From Actinomycetes bacterium (lineage in GTDB: Bacteria > Actinomycetota > Acidimicrobiia > Acidimicrobiales > Acidimicrobilacustridaceae), in assembly GCA_029782025.1 (NCBI GenBank), contig JAKOVR010000211.1, positions 18,025 through 82,024 of the forward strand: a DNA stretch of 64,000 nt. Direction: 5' to 3'. Both the position numbers and the translations under genes were made by a program. Shown piece by piece: positions 1 through 9,449 of the stretch. A model generated the notes under the pieces. The model was not told the origin of the DNA. It worked only from the letters and a program-made list of their open reading frames with translations, and searched no databases. Position 1 is the first letter of the stretch; every line of letters begins with the position of its first letter.

Positions 1-420
1 ATCTCGGCCGTCGAGCACGGCGCGTCGCTGGCCATCGGCTCCCGCTACGTGCCCGGCGGCACCATCCCCAACTGGAAGTGGCACCGCAAGGCGTTGTCGC
101 GTTGGGGCAACCGCTACGCCGGCGTGGTGCTCGGACTCGAGGTCCGCGACGCCACCGCCGGCTACCGCGCCTACTCGGCCGATGCGTTGAGCAAGATCGA
201 CCTCGCCACCATCAAGGCCGATGGCTACGGGTTCCAGATCGAGATGGCCTACGAGGTCAAGCGCAACGGCGGTCGCATCGTCGAGGTGCCGATCTCCTTC
301 ACCGACCGGATTCGTGGGGAATCGAAGATGTCGGGCAAGATCGTGGTCGAGGCCCTGGCGCTCGTCACCTGGTGGGGCGTGCGCGACCGCGTGCTCCGGC
401 GCCGGGGCTCCCATCGCTAA
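1..420 (+). CDS. Polyprenol-phosphate mannosyltransferase (GT2), 3' part
   Basis: This is the C-terminal 139 residues of a family 2 glycosyltransferase; the start lies before the window, and the frame is open from base 1. The motifs IGSRYVPGG, DATAGYRAY, the GYGFQIEM segment and ESKMSG match the C-terminal half of the DPM1/Ppm1 family, which transfers mannose from GDP-mannose to polyprenyl phosphate at the cytoplasmic membrane face. Mannosyl-phosphopolyprenol feeds lipoglycan and glycoprotein mannosylation in actinobacteria. The nucleotide-binding half with the DxD is not visible, so substrate choice between Ppm1 and related GT2 enzymes is inferred from the C-terminal motifs only. A cupredoxin lipoprotein gene follows after 9 bp with an AAGGAGA ribosome site, so the two are probably co-transcribed. 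Confidence 0.85.
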   Translation: MSAVEHGASLAIGSRYVPGGTIPNWKWHRKALSRWGNRYAGVVLGLEVRDATAGYRAYSADALSKIDLATIKADGYGFQIEMAYEVKRNGGRIVEVPISFTDRIRGESKMSGKIVVEALALVTWWGVRDRVLRRRGSHR

Positions 421-429
421 GGAGACCCC

Positions 430-933
430 GTGCCGCACCGTCCCACCCCGCTGATCCTGGGCGCGCTCGCGCCGCTCGCGCTGCTGGCGGCGTGTGGCGC
501 CGATCCGGGTGCCCCCACCCGTGTGGTGGCCGCCGACCCGACGACCCAGGCTCCGGCCGGCGCGGCCGGTGGCGAGACGACCACCACCGCCGCGGAGTCC
601 CTGCCGGTGGCCGACGCCGTCGACCTCCGGGGGCAGGCCGAGGTCACCGTCGACACCGGCGACAACGTCTTCACCGTGCCGGGCAAGGAGCAGGCCCGGG
701 TGATCCGGGTCGATCCGGGCACCAAGGTCACGTGGAAGAACGTCGGGGCCAACCCCCACAACGTCACCCCGTCGGTCGAGGGCAGCTTCGCGGGCATCCC
801 CACCGGCAAGCTCGACCCGTCGATGTCGGCCGCCGTCGTGTTCAGCAAGGCCGGCTCGTACCCGTACTACTGCGCCGTCCACGGCACCACGTCGAAGGGT
901 CAGCGCGGCCTCGTCGTCGTCGGCGACGCCTGA
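430..933 (+). CDS. Cupredoxin-domain lipoprotein with Gln at the axial-ligand position
   Basis: The 167-residue product starts with a lipoprotein signal peptide ending in a LAAC lipobox (Cys at about residue 22). An Ala/Thr-rich linker follows, then a plastocyanin/azurin-like domain in the last ~100 residues. The expected type-1 copper ligands are His110 (in NPHNV), Cys148 and His151 (YYCAVH). Where relatives usually have Met (CxxHx6M), this protein has Gln158 (SKGQRG). It is probably an extracytoplasmic, membrane-anchored electron carrier; its redox partner is unknown. The GTG start follows an AAGGAGA ribosome site 9 bp after the mannosyltransferase stop. The domain call is firm from the motif set; copper binding is inferred. 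Confidence 0.85.
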   Translation: MPHRPTPLILGALAPLALLAACGADPGAPTRVVAADPTTQAPAGAAGGETTTTAAESLPVADAVDLRGQAEVTVDTGDNVFTVPGKEQARVIRVDPGTKVTWKNVGANPHNVTPSVEGSFAGIPTGKLDPSMSAAVVFSKAGSYPYYCAVHGTTSKGQRGLVVVGDA

Positions 934-947
934 TGCCCTGATCAGGC
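928..947 (+). terminator. Terminator-like hairpin after the cupredoxin gene
   Basis: A perfect 7-bp inverted repeat (GCCTGAT / ATCAGGC) with a 6-nt loop spans the cupredoxin stop codon. It is followed by a short pyrimidine run rather than a real U-tract. It separates the first pair of genes from the beta-helix lipoprotein gene, which has its own -10 element. Confidence 0.5.
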
Positions 948-994
948 TTCCTGAGCCACCGCACCGATCCCACCCGCCCGAGTCGCCGGGCGGC

Positions 995-1000
995 TACGTT
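995..1000 (+). promoter_or_regulatory. -10 element TACGTT, predicted leaderless start
   Basis: TACGTT ends 8 nt before the ATG at 1009, the spacing expected if transcription starts at the start codon. No clear -35 hexamer is seen. Confidence 0.5.
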
Positions 1001-1008
1001 CTCGGGCC

Positions 1009-2376
1009 ATGTCGACGCATCGCATCCGTGCCATCTCTCTGCGCGCCCTGGCTGTCGCCTCGGTCCTCGTTGCCGCCGCCTGCGGCTCGTCCGGCACCGA
1101 CCAGGCCAAGCCGGGGACCTCGGGCGGCGGCACCACCAAGCCTGCGGTCAAGGCGCTCGAGGTCGGTGAGGGCAAGACCTACCCCACCATCCAGAAGGCG
1201 GTCGACGCCGCCAAGTCCGGCGACCTCATCCTCATCCACCCCGGCGTCTACAAGGAAGCGGTGGTGGTGGAGAAGCCCGACAACATCGTGCTGCGGGGGA
1301 CCGACCGCAACAAGGTGATCATCGACGGCGAGTTCACCCGGGACAACGGGATCAAGGTGCTGGCCAACGGGGTGGCCGTCGAGAACATGACCGTGCGGAA
1401 CCACAAGGGCAACGGCGTCTTCTTCACCGGCGACTACGACTCGAAGTTCATCCTCAACGGGTACCGGGCCTCCTACGTCACCGTCTACAACAACGGCGAC
1501 TACGGCATCTACGCCTTCAACGCCACCCGGGGCCAGTTCGACCACGTCTACGGCTCGGGCCACCCCGATTCGGCCTACTACATCGGCCAGTGCAACCCCT
1601 GCGACGCCGTGGTGACCGACGCCCTGGCCGAGAACAACTTCCTCGGCTACTCCGGCACCAACTCCACCGGCGTCTCGATCATCAACTCCGAGTGGCGGTT
1701 CAACCGCATCGGCATCTCGCCCCAGAGCCAGAAGGGCGAGAAGCTCGCCCCCAACGACGGCGGGCTCATCGCCGGCAACTACGTCCACGACAACCAGAAC
1801 CCCGACACGCCGCAGAAGGACAAGAACCTCGACCTGGCCTACGGCACCGGGATCGTGGCCGCGGGGGTCAACAATTACCTCGTCACCAAGAACCTCGTGG
1901 TCGACAACCAGCGGGCCGGCATCGTGATCATCCTCTGGCCGTTCGGACAGATCTTCGATCCGCACAAGAACACGGTGAAGGACAACGTCGCCAGCGGGGC
2001 CAGCGAGTACGCCGACATCGTGCTGGCCCTGGCCGACACGTCCGGCGGCACGCTCGGCAACTGCTTCGAGAACAACCAGGCCACCACGTTCCGGCCCATC
2101 GACGTCGAGACCGTGGCCGGGTGCGGCAAGCCCGAGGGCAAGGGGTTCGAGGGGGTCGACGCCCAGCTCCTCGTGGCGGCCAAGGCGCCGCCCTACGGCG
2201 ACTACAAGACCATCAAGGCCCCCGGCGACCAGCCCACCATGCCCGACGCCCTCACGGCCCCGCCCGTGCCGGCCGATCCGTCGTGGAAGCACGTCGACGC
2301 CGACCCGGCCAAGATCAGCACCCCCAAGGCGCCGGCCGGCACCACCCCGGGCACCACCCGCGGAACGGTGAAATAG
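1009..2376 (+). CDS. Lipoprotein with right-handed parallel beta-helix domain
   Basis: The 455-residue product has a signal peptide with an AAAC lipobox near residue 25 and a Gly/Thr-rich linker. It then has a domain beginning YPTIQKAVDAA, the start typical of pectate-lyase/NosD-like beta-helix proteins. Repeated strand-turn units with Asn ladders (GNGVFFTG, GDYGIYAF, NNFLGYSGTNSTG, NRIGISP) run to about residue 370, and a Pro/Ala/Thr tail closes the protein. Such surface proteins often bind or cleave polysaccharide, but I recognise no catalytic triad, so function is open. The ATG is preceded by a TACGTT -10 at leaderless distance, which supports this start. The next gene's -10 overlaps its TAG stop. 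Confidence 0.75.
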   Translation: MSTHRIRAISLRALAVASVLVAAACGSSGTDQAKPGTSGGGTTKPAVKALEVGEGKTYPTIQKAVDAAKSGDLILIHPGVYKEAVVVEKPDNIVLRGTDRNKVIIDGEFTRDNGIKVLANGVAVENMTVRNHKGNGVFFTGDYDSKFILNGYRASYVTVYNNGDYGIYAFNATRGQFDHVYGSGHPDSAYYIGQCNPCDAVVTDALAENNFLGYSGTNSTGVSIINSEWRFNRIGISPQSQKGEKLAPNDGGLIAGNYVHDNQNPDTPQKDKNLDLAYGTGIVAAGVNNYLVTKNLVVDNQRAGIVIILWPFGQIFDPHKNTVKDNVASGASEYADIVLALADTSGGTLGNCFENNQATTFRPIDVETVAGCGKPEGKGFEGVDAQLLVAAKAPPYGDYKTIKAPGDQPTMPDALTAPPVPADPSWKHVDADPAKISTPKAPAGTTPGTTRGTVK

Positions 2377-2379
2377 CCT
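2374..2379 (+). promoter_or_regulatory. -10 element TAGCCT overlapping the preceding stop codon
   Basis: TAGCCT ends 6 nt before the GTG at 2386. Its first three bases are the TAG stop of the beta-helix gene, so one triplet serves as both stop and promoter. Confidence 0.5.
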
Positions 2380-2385
2380 GGGGGC

Positions 2386-2880
2386 GTGCACGAATGGACG
2401 GTGGCCGGCGCGCTGGTGGAGCAGGACGGTTCCCTCCTGCTCGTGCAGAACCGCCGCCGTGACGGCAGCCTCGACTGGACCACACCCGGCGGGGTGATCG
2501 AGCCGGGGGAGCCGGTGATCGAGGGCCTCGCCCGCGAGGTGCTCGAGGAGTCCGGGATCCGGGTGCTGCGGTGGGCTCCGTCGCCCTGCTACGAGATCGA
2601 CGTGATCGCGCCCGGCCTCGGGTGGCACCTCCGGGTCGAGGTCTGGCAGGCCCTCGACTTCGAGGGCGACCTCGCCATCACGGATCCCGACGGCATCGTC
2701 GAGGCCGTCCGGTTCGTGCCTGCGGCCGAGGTGCACGGGCTGATCGAGGGCAACCACCCGTGGGTGGCCGAGCCCATGGCCGAGTACCTCGCCGACCGGT
2801 GGGAGCACCCCGAATCACGGGCCTTCGGCTTCCACGTCGAAGGGGAGCGGCTCCGCGACATCACCGTGACACGGCTGTGA
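2386..2880 (+). CDS. Nudix hydrolase
   Basis: The 164-residue protein carries a complete Nudix box at about residues 36-58 (GGVIEPGE ... REVLEESGI), the Mg2+-binding signature of enzymes that cleave nucleoside diphosphates linked to another moiety. The rest is a typical single-domain Nudix fold with no accessory domain, so the substrate cannot be assigned. The GTG start lies 6 nt after a TAGCCT -10, which predicts a leaderless transcript. dinB begins 9 bp after the stop, so the pair may be co-transcribed; a nucleotide-pool cleaning or repair role would fit that neighbour but is only inference. Confidence 0.85.
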   Translation: MHEWTVAGALVEQDGSLLLVQNRRRDGSLDWTTPGGVIEPGEPVIEGLAREVLEESGIRVLRWAPSPCYEIDVIAPGLGWHLRVEVWQALDFEGDLAITDPDGIVEAVRFVPAAEVHGLIEGNHPWVAEPMAEYLADRWEHPESRAFGFHVEGERLRDITVTRL

Positions 2881-2889
2881 GGCGGGGCG

Positions 2890-4119
2890 GTGGCTGACCG
2901 CACGATCCTCCACGTCGACATGGACGCCTTCTTCGTGTCGGTCGAGCTCCTCGACCGGCCCGACCTGCGGGGCCAGCCGGTGGTCGTCGGTGGCACCGGC
3001 GACCGGGGCGTGGTGGCCGCCGCCTCCTACGAGGCCCGCGCCTTCGGCGTGCACTCGGCCATGCCGTCGGTGCGAGCCCGGCGCCTCTGCCCCCACGCCG
3101 TGTTCCTGCCGGGGCGACACGACCGCTACAGCGAGGTGAGCCGGCGGGTGATGGCCGTCTTCGAGTCCTTCACCCCGATCGTCGAACCCCTGAGCCTGGA
3201 CGAGGCCTTCCTCGACGTCACCGGCTCGGCCCGGCTGCACGGCGACGGCCCGGGGATCGCGTCGGCGATCCGGCGCCGGGTGCTCGAGCAGGAAGGGTTG
3301 ACCTGCTCGGTGGGCGTGGCCCCGTCGAAGTTCGTGGCCAAGCTGGCCTCGGAGGCGGCCAAGCCCCGGGCCACGCCCGAGGGGCCCGTGTTCGGGACCG
3401 GCGTGCACGTGGTGCCGCCCGACGGCGTGCTGGCCTTCCTCCACCCCCTCCCGGTCCAGGCGCTCTGGGGCGTCGGCCCGGCCACCCTCCAGAAGCTGGC
3501 GCGCCTCGGCGTGCGCACCGTCGCCGACCTGGCCACGCTCCCCGTCGACACCCTGACCGGCGCCGTCGGCTCGGCCGCCGGCCACCACCTCCACGACCTG
3601 GCCAACGGCCGCGACGACCGCGACGTGGAGCCCGACCGCGAGGCCAAGTCCATCGGGCACGAGGAGACCTTCAGCGACGACCTCTTCGACCCCCCGGCCA
3701 TCGACCGCCAGCTCGTCCGCATGGCCGATGCCGTGGCGGGCCGGCTGCGGGCCCACGGGGTCGGCGCCCGCACCGTCACGGTGAAGGTGCGGTTCCCTGA
3801 CTTCCGCACGCTGACGCGGTCGGTCACGCTGCCCCAGGCCGTCGACACGGGCGGGGAGCTGACGGCCCACGGCCGGCGCCTGCTGGGCTCGGTCGACCTG
3901 TCGCCCGGGGTCCGCCTCCTCGGCATCCACGCCGGATCGCTGGTCAGCGGCGGTCCCCGGCAGCTCGAGCTCTTCCTGGAAGACCGGCCGGATGCCACGA
4001 GGGCCATCGACGACATCCGGGAGCGCTTCGGCGACGACGCCATCGGCCCCGCCGTCCTCCTCGGCGAGTCCGGGCTGCGGCGCAAGCGCCGGGGCGAGCA
4101 GCAGTGGGGCCCGTCCTGA
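2890..4119 (+). CDS. dinB: DNA polymerase IV (Y-family)
   Basis: This 409-residue enzyme is a translesion DNA polymerase. It begins with [12 protein letters not shown], containing the first catalytic Asp (D10), and has SLDEAFLD at about residues 103-110 with the second metal-binding pair. The steric, palm and finger segments PVVVGG and SYEARAFGV are present, followed by a helix-hairpin region ([11 protein letters not shown]) and a little-finger domain. Near the C-terminus QLELF is a good match to the sliding-clamp binding motif. Length is normal for DinB. The start is the GTG 9 bp after the Nudix gene. No SOS box was identified by eye. Confidence 0.93.
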   Translation: MADRTILHVDMDAFFVSVELLDRPDLRGQPVVVGGTGDRGVVAAASYEARAFGVHSAMPSVRARRLCPHAVFLPGRHDRYSEVSRRVMAVFESFTPIVEPLSLDEAFLDVTGSARLHGDGPGIASAIRRRVLEQEGLTCSVGVAPSKFVAKLASEAAKPRATPEGPVFGTGVHVVPPDGVLAFLHPLPVQALWGVGPATLQKLARLGVRTVADLATLPVDTLTGAVGSAAGHHLHDLANGRDDRDVEPDREAKSIGHEETFSDDLFDPPAIDRQLVRMADAVAGRLRAHGVGARTVTVKVRFPDFRTLTRSVTLPQAVDTGGELTAHGRRLLGSVDLSPGVRLLGIHAGSLVSGGPRQLELFLEDRPDATRAIDDIRERFGDDAIGPAVLLGESGLRRKRRGEQQWGPS

Positions 4120-4247
4120 GCTGCGGGCGCGCTGGCCGCCCCGAGGCGGTACGATGCGGGGGCGCACGCGTTGTTGGCCTGCCGATCGTGTGCGAAGATG
4201 ATTCGAACCCGGTCCGGCCCCCGCCGGCCCGGAAGAAGGGGACGACC

Positions 4248-4643
4248 GTGCCGCTGTCCGAGGACGAGCAACGCATCCTCAGCGAGATCGAGGCGCAGCT
4301 CTACGAGTCCGATCCGGCGCTGGCGCGCGACATCGCCGACACGACGCTGTACTCGGTGGCCAAGCGGCGCCTGGTGTGGGGCGTGTTCGGGGTCCTCGCC
4401 GGCATCGCCCTCGTCTGGGTCACCCTGCCCACGAGCTTCGTGCTGGCCCTCGGCGGCTTCGGGGTGATGGTGGTCAGCGCCAACAGCGTGGCGGTCAACG
4501 CCCGGGCCATGGGGCGCATGTCGCTCGACAGCCTCTCGCAGTCGATGCGGGGCAACGGGCTGCGCGACGTCTTCGGTCCGGACCGCCCCTCGCGGTTCCG
4601 GCTCCGCCGTGAGGCCGACGGCGCCCAGCGCGACGACGACTGA
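4248..4643 (+). CDS. DUF3040 family membrane protein
   Basis: This 131-residue protein has the DUF3040 pattern: an acidic N-terminal helix starting PLSEDEQRILSEIE, then two closely spaced hydrophobic segments (about residues 42-83) and a charged C-terminal tail rich in Arg and Asp. The family is actinobacterial, usually encoded near division or cell-wall genes, and its function is not known. The GTG at 4248 is chosen because it gives the normal family N-terminus and follows a GGAAGAAGGGG ribosome site; the frame is open much further upstream but that part has no family similarity. dinB lies upstream and a convergent operon downstream. Confidence 0.8.
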   Translation: MPLSEDEQRILSEIEAQLYESDPALARDIADTTLYSVAKRRLVWGVFGVLAGIALVWVTLPTSFVLALGGFGVMVVSANSVAVNARAMGRMSLDSLSQSMRGNGLRDVFGPDRPSRFRLRREADGAQRDDD

Positions 4644-4652
4644 CCGCGCCGA

Positions 4653-7079
4653 TCAGCCGGCCGGCGCCGGTCCGATGTGGGTCGAGGTGGCCCGGTGGGT
4701 GTGGGGCAGGCGCGCCCGGCGCAGCACCCAGCTGGGGTTGAGCCGCACGAGCCACTGCTGCAGGGGCGGCACCTTGGCGTCGATGGCGGCGCCCACGGCG
4801 TGGGCCGACGCCTCGGCATGGGCCGCCACCCGCTCGTCGAGGAGGTGCTCGGCGTAGGTGGCGGCGTCGGTGTCGAGGGCCAGCTCGTGGATCGGGCCGT
4901 CGGCGTCGGGGAGCAGGCGGCTGGCCCGGGCGGCGAACTCGCCGTGGGTCTCGGCCCGGTCGGGCACGGCGCCCACCATGGCCAGGTGGTCGACGGCGTC
5001 GGCCCAGGCCACCCGCACCAGGTCGGCCGGGGTCCGGGCCAGGGCCCGGCGGCGGCGCCGGTCGCGGTCGAGCCAGGTCATCACCGCGGCGGCATAGAGG
5101 CCGAGCAGGACCGCCAACACCACCAGCACGGCGCCGAGGCGGAGCAGGAACCCGGCGATGGCGGCGGTGACGCCGTCGAGGCCTCGACCCGTGCTGTCGA
5201 CCTGGTCGAAGGGGATGGTGGTGGTCGGGGCGTCCTCGACCTGCACGTTGCCCTCACCGCCGACGGTGGTCGACGAGCCCGGGACGACCGAGGTCCCCGC
5301 GGCGCCCGGCTTCTTCGACGTGGTCGTGCTGCCGCCGGGGTCGTTCTGGGGTTCCTCGAACTGCTGGGGTTGGCGGCCGGTCCAGGCTGTGGCCGTGGGC
5401 TCGCCGCGGTCCTTGGTGGGCTCGAAGCTGACCCAGCCGTACTCGCCCAGGTAGACCTCGGGCCAGGCGTGGGCGTGCTCGCCCTTGACGTGGTACAGGC
5501 TCGGGTCGGTGCCGTCGCGCTGGCCCCAGGTGAACCCCACGGCGACGCGGGCCGGGATGCCGAGGCTGCGGGCCATGGCGGCGAACGAGGCGCTGAACTG
5601 CTCGCAGTAGCCCCGCTTGGCCTTCAGGAACTCGTCGATGGCGCTGCCACTCTGCCCGGGCTGGATCGAGGTGTCGTAGGTGAAGTCGGGGCCCTGGAAG
5701 AAGTCCTGCAGGGCGCGGGCCTTGTCGTAGTCGTTCTTGGCGCCGGCCCGCTCCACGATGTCGCGGGCGAGGGCGGGGGCGGTGACCGCCCACCCCTGCG
5801 GCAGCTCGGTGTAGTGGGCCCGGAGGGCGGAGTCGACGACCTTGGGGTCGGCCTTGCGGAGCTGCACCGGGTCGAGGTCGGGGAGGGCCGACTCCACCGT
5901 GTAGGTGAACCCGTCGGACGTCTCGTAGTCGGTGTCGACGATCAGGGTGCCCGACTCGTCGTGGTAGCGAGCATGGGCACTGGCGCTCACCTGTCGGGGC
6001 TGGTAGGCGGCGGGCAGCCACAGGCGGGCCAGGCCGGTGACGGTGTACTCCTGGTTCAGGGACTCGTGCCGGCCGGCGCCGAGCGGGGGCTTGAGGTCGC
6101 CTTCGGCCTCGACGAACTTGCCGCGGGAGCGCCAGGTGTTGCCGTCGAACTGGTCGAGGGCGGTCAGGCGCCAGTAGGCCTCCCGGCCGGCCCGCACCGT
6201 GAACATCTCGACGTTCTGCTGGTCGGTGAGCCGGGACCGCACCTCCACCAGCGGGCTCACCGTGAACCGGTCGCCGCGCCCCTGCTTCCCCTCACGGCCG
6301 AAGATGGCGCCGCGATCGGCGCCCGGCAGCCGCGGGGCGAGCAGCGCGCCGGCCAGCACGCCGATGACCCCGATCGTGCCGCCGACCCGCAGCCAGGCGT
6401 TGGTGCCCCGGCGGGCGTCGGCGGCCAGCCAGCCCGCCCCGGTCTCGCGCCGGGCGATGCGGTGCAGCAGGAGGAAGAGCACGGCGGCGGAGGTGAACAC
6501 CACGACGCTCGGCACTCGATTCTGGGTGCCGCCGAGGACCGAGCAGAACACGAAGACGGTGGTGGAGGGGACCAGCGCCTCCCAGCTCGACCACAGGCGG
6601 AAGGCGGCCCAGTCGGCGAGGAAGATGGCGAAGAACAGCGCGACGGCGGCGGCGATGAGGAACCCGTCCTCCACCGGCGCCGGGGGCTGGGCCGTCTGGA
6701 AGGTCTGCCAGGCATGGGCCAGGGCGTCGCGGGCGCCCCCGACGGATGCGCCGGAGGGCAGGCCGTAGCGGAGGGTGCCGGGGAGAATGCCGTAGACGAT
6801 GGCGAGGGCGAGACCGGCGGTGCCGAGGCCGGCGGCGGGGAGCACCCCGACGCCCTTGCGACGGAGGGCGATCAGGCTGGCGTGGGCGTAGGCCACCACG
6901 ATGACCATCGGGCCCCAGTACCCCCCGGACTCGAACACGCGGGAGAAGCCGTAGACGGTGGCCAGGGTGAGCGTGGCCAGCGCCACCTCGGCCGGGATGT
7001 GGAAGCGCGGCGTGGCCCGGCCCGGGGCCACGGGCGCGACCGCGGCCCGCGGGGCCGACGGGGTGGCGGTGGCGGTCAT
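4653..7079 (-). CDS. Transglutaminase-like membrane protein (TgpA type)
   Basis: The 808-residue product has an N-terminal block of about six or seven membrane helices (residues ~25-220). A large extracytoplasmic region follows with a transglutaminase core. GYCEQFS carries the catalytic Cys, HAHAWPEVY the His, and the FEPT segment closes the site. After a Pro/Thr-rich linker there is one further membrane helix and a cytoplasmic C-terminal DUF4129-like region. It is the last gene of a moxR-DUF58-transglutaminase operon, a widespread arrangement of unknown exact substrate, proposed to assemble or process a surface protein or glycan. Its ATG overlaps the DUF58 stop by 4 bp, so it is translationally coupled. 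Confidence 0.88.
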   Translation of the reverse strand: MTATATPSAPRAAVAPVAPGRATPRFHIPAEVALATLTLATVYGFSRVFESGGYWGPMVIVVAYAHASLIALRRKGVGVLPAAGLGTAGLALAIVYGILPGTLRYGLPSGASVGGARDALAHAWQTFQTAQPPAPVEDGFLIAAAVALFFAIFLADWAAFRLWSSWEALVPSTTVFVFCSVLGGTQNRVPSVVVFTSAAVLFLLLHRIARRETGAGWLAADARRGTNAWLRVGGTIGVIGVLAGALLAPRLPGADRGAIFGREGKQGRGDRFTVSPLVEVRSRLTDQQNVEMFTVRAGREAYWRLTALDQFDGNTWRSRGKFVEAEGDLKPPLGAGRHESLNQEYTVTGLARLWLPAAYQPRQVSASAHARYHDESGTLIVDTDYETSDGFTYTVESALPDLDPVQLRKADPKVVDSALRAHYTELPQGWAVTAPALARDIVERAGAKNDYDKARALQDFFQGPDFTYDTSIQPGQSGSAIDEFLKAKRGYCEQFSASFAAMARSLGIPARVAVGFTWGQRDGTDPSLYHVKGEHAHAWPEVYLGEYGWVSFEPTKDRGEPTATAWTGRQPQQFEEPQNDPGGSTTTSKKPGAAGTSVVPGSSTTVGGEGNVQVEDAPTTTIPFDQVDSTGRGLDGVTAAIAGFLLRLGAVLVVLAVLLGLYAAAVMTWLDRDRRRRRALARTPADLVRVAWADAVDHLAMVGAVPDRAETHGEFAARASRLLPDADGPIHELALDTDAATYAEHLLDERVAAHAEASAHAVGAAIDAKVPPLQQWLVRLNPSWVLRRARLPHTHRATSTHIGPAPAG

Positions 7080-8388
7080 CGCCCGCCCCCCATCTGCCGG
7101 GCGGTCCGCTCGAAGGCGGCCAGGCTGGCATCGGGGGCGCCGGGGTCGATCCCGTGGCCGGCCGAGGCCAGCCCGCCGACGGCGCTGCGGCCGGCGGCCC
7201 GGGCCAGGTCGCGCCGCACGCCTCGGCGCATCGCCTTGGACCAGGTCTCGGCGAAGCCGTTGGCCCGGGTGATCCGCAGCACCCCGCCGCCGCGGGCGAG
7301 GGGCGGCTCGGGGACGAGGGGATCCCAGCAGGATCGGTCGAAGAGGACGACGGTCACCGAGCCGTAGCGGTTGCGCAGCCGGGCGATCCGATCGGTCTCC
7401 TCCTGGCGCATCATGGCGCCGACCACGATGAGGGCGCCGCCGGTGGCGGAGCGGGCCATCTGGTCGACGACGCGGAGGAAGGCGGCGTCGTGGCTGACCT
7501 GCACGGCAGCGAGGTGCTCCATGATCGCCTCGACGTGGGCGTGCCCGGCGGCGAAGCCGGTGTCGTGGCCGTCGGACGTGATCAGGCGCACGAGGTCCTG
7601 GCGGCGGGCGCTGGCGTTGACGATGCTGGCGGCGGCGGAGACGGCCAGCTCCAGGCTGTCGGGCGAGGTGGTCGCCGCCCGCACGTCGAGGAAGACGGTG
7701 GCCCGGCCCTGCCACGGCAGCTCGTCCTGGCGGACCATGAGGTCGTCGTGGCGGGCGGTGGAGGGCCAGTGCACCCGGCGCAGGTCGTCGCCGAGCACGT
7801 AGGGGCGCAGCGCGTAGAAGTCGTCGCCGGACCGGCCCAGCGCGTTGGGGTGCTCGGCGCCGGCCATGGGATCGTTGCCGGTGGTGAGCGGGACGGGTGG
7901 GATGTCGTCGATGTGGGGGTACACCGTGAGCTCGGACACGCCCGAGGCCTGCATCCACACCCGGGCCATCCCGAAGGGATCCTCCATGGAGGCCTTCAGC
8001 GGGCCGATCTCGAGGATGCCGCGCCGGTCGGTGGGGAGGCGGTACGCGGCCCGGACCACCCCGCCCGGTTGGAGCGGGGCGACGAGCAGGCTGGCCCCCC
8101 GCGTGCCCGACACCGCGTCGCGCAGCCCGAGCACCGGGGTGGCCGACCGGCTGCGGTTCTCGACCCGCAGGTCGACGCGGCTGGGGGTGCCGGCGAACAC
8201 CCGCGGCGGGTGCAGCTCCCGGATGATGTCGATGCGGATCCGGCGGAGCCACACGTAGCCGAGGGAGGCGAGGACGACGAGGCCGACCGTGGCCCCGAGC
8301 ACGTAGAGCTCGATCGATCCGAAGAGGCGGCCGGCCACCCCGAAGGCGACCGCGACGGCGAGGCTGGCCCAGCCTTGCCGGGTGAGCA

Positions 8389-8389
<1 letters not shown>
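7076..8389 (-). CDS. DUF58 (VWA-like) protein
   Basis: The 437-residue protein has two N-terminal hydrophobic segments (about residues 8-45), a beta-rich middle region, and the DUF58 signature DDLRRVHWPSTARHDDLMV at about residues 200-220. The C-terminal half looks like a von Willebrand A-type fold (VFLDVRAATTSPDSLE). DUF58 proteins are partners of MoxR ATPases and membrane transglutaminases. The gene shares one base with the upstream moxR gene and 4 bp with the downstream transglutaminase gene, so all three form a tightly coupled operon. Function is inferred from context only. Confidence 0.88.
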
Positions 8390-9360
<971 letters not shown>

Positions 9361-9413
9361 CTCGGCCTCGCTTTCGGGGGACGCGGCGGGGGAGGGGGAC
9401 GGCGAGTCGGATC

Positions 9414-9419
9414 AGGTTA
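9414..9419 (-). promoter_or_regulatory. -10 element (minus TAACCT) for the moxR operon
   Basis: Read on the minus strand the sequence is TAACCT, about 54 bp before the moxR start. It sits in the same 89-bp divergent spacer as the ROK kinase -10. Confidence 0.4.
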
Positions 9420-9436
9420 GGCGCGTTCGACCGGAA

Positions 9437-9442
9437 TAGGGT
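9437..9442 (+). promoter_or_regulatory. -10 element TAGGGT, predicted leaderless start
   Basis: TAGGGT ends 7 nt before the GTG at 9450 of the ROK kinase. Confidence 0.5.
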
Positions 9443-9449
9443 CATCGCC

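Noticed and set aside
4677..7367. A long plus-strand open frame opposite the transglutaminase gene
   Set aside because: It has a low-complexity Gly/Ala/Arg-biased translation and covers two well-supported minus-strand genes.
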